NCBI GenBank assembly: GCA_903813345.2
Contig: CAIIXF020000111.1
Coordinates: forward strand, 1-28,000
Origin: Owenia fusiformis
Taxonomy: Eukaryota; Annelida; Polychaeta; Sabellida; Oweniidae
Reading direction: 5' to 3'
DNA: 28,000 nucleotides
How positions within the stretch are numbered: the first letter of the stretch is position 1; each line of letters starts with the position of its first letter. Under the pieces are notes generated by a model. It ran no database searches, had not been told where the DNA came from, and was given only the letters and a program-made list of their open reading frames with translations. Shown piece by piece: positions 24,401-28,000 of the stretch. The position numbers were made by a program, and so were the translations under genes.

Positions 24401-27400
24401 TGGATTTGCTAGATGACGACGTATTTTATAGTTGGCAAGGAGTTGCACTCACTCTTGTATTGTCATTTACCTCATCTTTCATGACGAGTGTTATGATGCA
24501 TCATTATTTTTACGCCTTTCACGTTGGACTTAAATTTCGCTCTTGTGTCATGGCAATGGTTTACAGAAAGGTATGCGTATATTTTATCGTAATCTATATA
24601 TTATTTAAACACTATTATTTTTATGTATATATTTAATTCCTGGATGAACCATTTTGATGTTTACATTTTTAACCGTGTTTTGACAATCCCCCTGACCCAC
24701 ACGTGGTTTTATTTGTTTTATTTTCAGTCGCTGAAATTGAATAGCGCTGCCAGGAAAGGGACGACTGTTGGTGAGATTGTTAACTTAATGAGCGTTGATG
24801 CACAACGGCTTCAGGTTAGAATTAATTATTTATTAGCAAAACTACTTTCTCTCGACTTTGTTCTTAATTTTTTCTAAACTATTTTTTTAGATTCTAGTGA
24901 AACTGATACATCATTTTCATTGTTGAGTCAAAATCTATAATGGGTGTATCATAGAATCTTAAGAAGCCAGGTGATTGTGCATGTCACATGTTTGTCAAAA
25001 TACAGTGAGTCACTGAACTAGGTAAGATTTTGTAGTCTGTTGGTACATTCTATGCAGACAGAGCCTGTGGGAAATATTGGGTGCGGAGCAAATGAGCGGA
25101 GGGTGCGGAGCTAACGGTCATTTTTGAATTTAAATTTGGGATATTTCTGAAACTAAGCCGTTTTGGGACTTCAAATATACCAAGATATGTGTATTTGACA
25201 CCAAATATCAATACAATTGTGAAAATAGTAGCGCAATTTATTCTATAGCTACGCAGTGTGCCTCAAACCTTTCCCAGACCTATATATTTTGAAATTATCC
25301 TTTTAATACTGAGTCCCCAGCATTCATAAAAAATGGTGTTCAAGGTAAACTATCTATACAAATTATTTTTGCATCTTGGAAGCCAGGCAGTATCTGTGTG
25401 ATTTTATAAAAAATTGGAAATGTTTTTCAGATATGAGCCCCCTCTAAATATTGGGTGCGGAGGAGCTCCATAAACGTACCTCCGCACCCAATATTTAGAG
25501 GGGGCTCATATCTGAAGAACATTTCCGAATTTTTATAAAATCACACAGATACTGCCTGGCTTCCAAGATGCAAAAATAATTTGCATGGGTAGTGTATCTT
25601 GAACACCATTTTTTATGAATGCTGGGGACGCAGTATTAAAAGGATAGTCTCAAAATATATAGGTCTGGGAAATGTTTAAGGAATACTGCGTCGCTATAAA
25701 ATGAATTGCACTACTATTTTCACAATTTTATTGATATTTGGTGTCAAATACACATATCTTGGTATATTTGAAGTCCCAAGCTTAGTTTCAGAAATATCCC
25801 AATTTTAAATTCAAAAATGACCGTTAGCTCCGCACCCTCCGCTCATTTGCGCCGCACCCAATATTTCCCACAGGCTCTGTCTGCATAGGGTGTGGTAGGT
25901 AATTTCGTAAAAGTTGTTTTCGTATGCCATTTCCCTTTTCTGCTAGGAGTTTAATGTGGACTGTGGAGTGGCTCCCAAAGTAATATTTGGGATTCATTGA
26001 TTATAACATAAACCACGAGCATTACGCCTATCACTAATCAGTAAATCATATCCAATGCTCATGTGAAAAAGCAAATTAAAATTTGAAATCGTCGAAATGA
26101 TATTTATTTCAGTTCAACATCATCATTTCTAAACTATGGTATTACTATTTAACTTACTCCATCCAAACTTGTAGAGAATAATTATCAAACAACAGCGAGC
26201 TGTTATCGAATGTGAAAGAACCAACTCGAATATTTGGGAACCCCCCCCCCTCATGGATTTATACGTATAAATGATTTGTCCAGCAGTATCAAAATATGCA
26301 CTGTACCTTTTCTATTTTGGTCAGGAAATGCCATATGTGTCTCATTGGATTTGGGCCTCCCCACTTTTCATTGCATTGACATTATACTACCTCTGGCAAA
26401 TCCTGGGACCATCTGCCGTCGCTGGGCTCGTACTCATGGGAGTCGTTACTCCCTTAAATGTACTCTATTTTGCCAAAAGAGTGAAAACGCTTCAGGTAAT
26501 TCAAGTGTTAAGTATTTTGTTTTACGACTATTTTATTTATTTAACCTGGTCCATGGGCTTTCAATTTGTTTTTACAATGGTTATTTATTTTATTATTTGA
26601 AAGCCCATGCCTGGTCCAATAACAATTTTCAAATAAAACACCTAGTAGTTGCAAAAATTAAATAGTTCATTCACTTGCCATTTAATACAAGTTCATTCAC
26701 TTGCCCTTTAATACAAGTTCATTCACTTGCCCTTTAATACAAGTTCATGCACTTGCCCTTTAATACAAGTTCATTCACTTGCCCTTTAATACAAGTTCAT
26801 TCACGTGCCCTTTAATACAAGTTCATTCACTTGCCCTTTAATACAAGTTCATGCACTTGCCCTTTAATACAAGTTCATTCACTTGCCCTTTAATACAAGT
26901 TCATTCACTTGCCCTTTAATACAAGTTCATTCACATGCCCTTTATAATTGAAAAAATATTTCCAGGTTGACCAAATGCTGTACAAAGACAGGAGGATTAG
27001 ACTGACTAATGAAGTTCTAAGTGGAATAAAGGTAATTTATGTGTTGCGTTCGGAAAATAAAATAAGAAATTAGACTGGCAAAAACTGATAACACCGAAAA
27101 ATAATGATGTGTCAAAACAAGAATCACAATATCATGATATGTATGTACATTTAACAAAAATTATATATCTAAAGTAATACTGTGGCCATACATACTACTG
27201 TGATAAATAAACCATAAAATCCTATTTCCTATAGGTTCTTAAACTGTATGCTTGGGAAACCTCTTTTGATAAAGAGATTAATAAGCTACGAGAGCTGGAA
27301 TTAGGCATATTGAAGAAAATACAGCTCCTGAATGCCATGGGTGCAGTCACCTGGTTTTGCACTCCATATTTGGTATGTATGCCATCAAGTTGATACTGAC

Positions 27401-27942
27401 ACTTGAATCGTTATATTACCAATGCTCCAAATACCGAAAGGGGCCACACTCACCGGACATGAAACACCCATGATATTTTGGGGCTAATGTCTGCACTAAC
27501 AACCCCTGAAACATTGATACAAGGGATAGAGATGAAGATGTGAGCCATCACACGAGATAGCTGTCAAAATGGCCATGAAATTGTGACCAGACCAATGCAA
27601 TTTAGTAGAATAAAAGAACATTGAACGAGGTTTAATTTTACTAAACATAACCTTAAACCCATGTTGATTGAGTAGGTTATTAACATTTGGTTGGGTTACC
27701 TTTTTTGGCTCACCCTGTCAGTGTGTGATCCAAAGATGTGATTCTATTCTATGTACATTCTTACCAAAATCAAATTTCAAATTGTGTTATTTCAGGTTTC
27801 ATTTGTGTGTTTTGCTATGTTTGTCTACCTTGATCCAAATAATGTCTTAGATGCACAGAAAGCTTTTGTAGCCTTGTCATATATCAATACACTGAACGAA
27901 CCGATGTCACTATTGCCTACCTCGATTACAAGTTTAGTCCAA
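21341..27942 (+). CDS. ABCC/MRP1-like ABC transporter, N-terminal part (TMD0, L0, TMD1; 3' partial)
   Basis: A multidrug-resistance-protein-type exporter of the ABCC family, an integral membrane protein that uses ATP to export organic anions and glutathione conjugates. Fourteen exons join in frame to 656 residues: 21341-21412, 21561-21743, 21978-22091, 22597-22734, 22874-23092, 23267-23328, 23498-23659, 23783-24013, 24393-24570, 24728-24814, 26325-26495, 26966-27031, 27235-27372, 27796-27942. TMD0 covers residues 25 to about 195, L0 from about 200 to 340, and TMD1 after that. Family landmarks include GYKKPLQFEDLW, VGEIVNLMSVDAQR, LTNEVLSGIKVLKLYAWE and TPYLVSF. Walker A, signature and Walker B motifs are not in the window; they should follow to the right. 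The presence of TMD0 makes it a long-type ABCC (MRP1/2/3/6-like). Start choice is explained under the first exon. Confidence 0.94.
21561..22734 (+). CDS. Transporter exons 2-4: TMD0 helices
   Basis: Three phase-0 exons (21561-21743, 21978-22091, 22597-22734). Exon 2 has TPEFTLCFQYTVTVWVPSAYLW, the diagnostic start of MRP1-type TMD0, and a second stretch ILPFFAIYL. Exons 3 and 4 each give one or two hydrophobic helices (LLGSLITVTLIVDFVF, VAVYLASVLSIL, SVLLIYWLLACVGGLG). Splice sites are GT-AG throughout. The 505-base intron 22092-22596 contains a chance open frame and a doubled GGGGGACCATAAT word but no exon. Confidence 0.92.
22874..23659 (+). CDS. Transporter exons 5-7: end of TMD0 and start of L0/TMD1
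   Basis: Exon 5 (22874-23092, phase 0) starts at the second of two AG acceptors. The first AG (22853-22854) would bring a stop codon in the required frame, so 22874 is the coding choice. It encodes the last TMD0 helix (FCIYYVSAFGELLLHFVPDL) and the charged linker AEQRLIENNQEKIPLLK. Exon 6 (23267-23328, phase 0 to 2) gives CPQRWATAFSRFVFWWFTR. Exon 7 (23498-23659, phase 2 to 2) gives IQGYKKPLQFEDLWPLRLED, the conserved L0 elbow motif of the family. Confidence 0.92.
23783..24570 (+). CDS. Transporter exons 8-9: first TMD1 helices
   Basis: Exon 8 (23783-24013, phase 2 to 2) carries the variable linker, then RPNLLWVLIRAFSTEYVF and a hydrophobic helix with RPQLLQ. Its donor GTAAGA at 24014 sits inside what would otherwise be an in-frame TAA. 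Exon 9 (24393-24570, phase 2 to 0) gives LILDLLDDD, WQGVALTLVLSFTSSF and FHVGLKFRSCVMAMVYRK, where MRP1-type proteins have the coupling loop start. In the TM6-equivalent helix the Lys, His and Asp that MRP1 uses for glutathione and leukotriene binding appear as Met, Leu and Val by my manual alignment. Confidence 0.92.
24728..24814 (+). CDS. Transporter exon 10: conserved loop after TM7
   Basis: A phase-0 exon of 29 codons (acceptor TTTTCAG, donor GTTAGA). It reads SLKLNSAARKGTTVGEIVNL followed by MSVDAQRLQ, almost invariant across ABCC proteins. The open frame continues past 24814 into intron, but the next true exon is 26325, where the helix continues with EMPYVSHWIW. Confidence 0.93.
24815..26324. 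other. Transporter intron carrying a large palindrome
   Basis: This 1510-base intron is the longest in the visible part of the transporter gene, and more than half of it is the 839-bp palindrome at 25050-25888. The flanks are ordinary AT-rich intron with a run of ten C at 26241-26250. The acceptor TTGGTCAG ends at 26324. The frame open from about 26234 is intron up to there. Confidence 0.8.
25050..25888. mobile_element. 839-bp near-perfect long inverted repeat (foldback element)
   Basis: From CTATGCAGACAGAGCCTG at 25050 to its reverse complement ending at 25888, two arms of about 412 bases pair almost perfectly around a 15-base spacer (25464-25478). Differences between arms are scattered substitutions and a few small indels. 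The word AATATTGGGTGCGG occurs four times: near the outer and inner ends of each arm (about 25072 and 25447, and inverted near 25483 and 25845). There is no open frame. In the pre-mRNA it would fold into a very long hairpin. Confidence 0.92.
26325..26495 (+). CDS. Transporter exon 11: TM8-TM9 region
   Basis: Phase-0 exon of 57 codons. EMPYVSHWIWASPLFIALTL, YYLWQILGPSAVAG and PLNVLYFAKRVKTLQ line up with MRP1-type TMD1 without gaps across the previous splice junction. GPSAVAG is the short luminal turn between the two helices. Confidence 0.93.
26545..26617. repeat. Small inverted repeat flanked by 8-bp direct repeats
   Basis: ATGGGCTTTCAA (26553-26564) and TTGAAAGCCCAT (26597-26608) form a 12-bp perfect stem with an AT-rich loop. 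CCTGGTCC occurs on both sides (26545-26552 and 26610-26617). An 8-bp duplication around short inverted ends resembles a miniature hAT-type insertion, but at this size chance cannot be excluded. Confidence 0.5.
26665..26944. repeat. 26-bp minisatellite, about 11 copies
   Basis: The unit GTTCATTCACTTGCCCTTTA plus ATACAA repeats in direct orientation with few variants: CATGCAC twice, CACGTGCCC once, CACATGCCC in the last copy, GCCATTT in the first. Copy number by eye is 11, with the last one merging into TATAATTG. It lies 20 bases before the acceptor of transporter exon 12. Confidence 0.95.
26966..27372 (+). CDS. Transporter exons 12-13: TMD1 intracellular coupling region
   Basis: Exon 12 (26966-27031) encodes VDQMLYKDRRIRLTNEVLSG with IK, and exon 13 (27235-27372) encodes VLKLYAWETSFDKEINKLRE and GAVTWFCTPYL; both are phase 0. 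The LTNEVLSGIKVLKLYAWE core is the long cytoplasmic extension with the coupling helix to the nucleotide-binding domain and is strongly conserved in ABCC proteins. Splice sites: TTTCCAG, GTAATT, CCTATAG, GTATGT. Confidence 0.94.
27373..27795. other. Transporter intron 13
   Basis: A 423-base intron. It contains TTTTTTGGCTCACCCTG (27701-27717), which in reverse complement resembles the CAGGGTGGGCCAAAAAA terminus of the mariner-like element at 960; no partner end is visible. Otherwise plain sequence. Confidence 0.65.
27796..27942 (+). CDS. Transporter exon 14: TM10-TM11 of TMD1
   Basis: A phase-0 exon of 49 codons, acceptor TTATTTCAG, donor GTAAGATT (27943). It reads VSFVCFAMFVYLDPNNVLDA, QKAFVALSYINTLNEPMSLL and PTSITSLVQ, matching the end of TMD1 just before the linker to NBD1. 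It is the last exon in the window; the ATP-binding half begins beyond 28000. Confidence 0.93.
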
Positions 27943-28000
27943 GTAAGATTATAATATTCTACCAAAATATTTCATTCAAACATACCATGATAAAAAAGTA

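Larger units (their letters stand above)
26496..26965. other. Transporter intron with minisatellite
   Basis: A 470-base intron. It begins with ordinary sequence, then holds an 8-bp-flanked inverted repeat (26545-26617) and an 11-copy minisatellite (26665-26944) reaching close to the acceptor TTTCCAG (26965). Open frames across its start are chance frames. Confidence 0.8.

Noticed and set aside
26234-26665. Frame over transporter exon 11 in a different reading frame
   Set aside because: Only the frame starting at 26325 matches the ABCC alignment and the splice phases.

Overview
The window is animal nuclear DNA. It is AT-rich, its genes are cut by many short GT-AG introns (about 70 bp to 1.8 kb), and the introns are packed with small inverted-repeat transposons. 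Both genes belong to metazoan families. The intron sizes, the Tc1/mariner-type debris and the very large EGF-adhesion-GPCR point to an invertebrate. A deuterostome such as an echinoderm or hemichordate would fit, but the sequence alone does not settle the phylum.

Gene 1 (3869-19802, plus strand) is an adhesion G-protein-coupled receptor whose 5' end lies outside the window or in an unrecognised exon. Fifteen exons join in one open frame with matching splice phases, giving 2796 in-window residues. The domain order is two cadherin-like repeats, one fibronectin III domain, 46 EGF repeats, a hormone-receptor motif, a GAIN domain with GPS, seven membrane helices and a cytoplasmic tail ending in a PDZ-type motif. 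The EGF array has two parts. Repeats 1-18 often carry an N-glycan sequon, while repeats 19-46 are calcium-binding and O-glucose-consensus like those of Notch. A 4.5-kb exon holds about 39 of the repeats.

Gene 2 (21341 to beyond 27942, plus strand) is an ABCC/MRP1-type ABC transporter. Fourteen exons give 656 residues in phase: a short first coding exon, TMD0, the L0 linker and TMD1. The nucleotide-binding domains lie past the right edge. The two genes are head to tail, about 1.5 kb apart, with an RFX X-box-like site between them. I see no functional link between them beyond both being membrane proteins.

The rest is noncoding. 1-3868 holds a mariner-like element with decayed transposase (960-2040) and a possible second inverted-repeat element. 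Introns carry a 288-bp MITE with an 11-bp target duplication (5445-5732), a foldback element (6831-7416), a 283-bp MITE (13690-13972), a diverged palindrome with a mariner-like end (15543-16335), an 839-bp near-perfect palindrome (25050-25888), a possible miniature element (26545-26617) and an 11-copy 26-bp minisatellite (26665-26944). I recognised no tRNA, rRNA, CRISPR array or prokaryotic gene.
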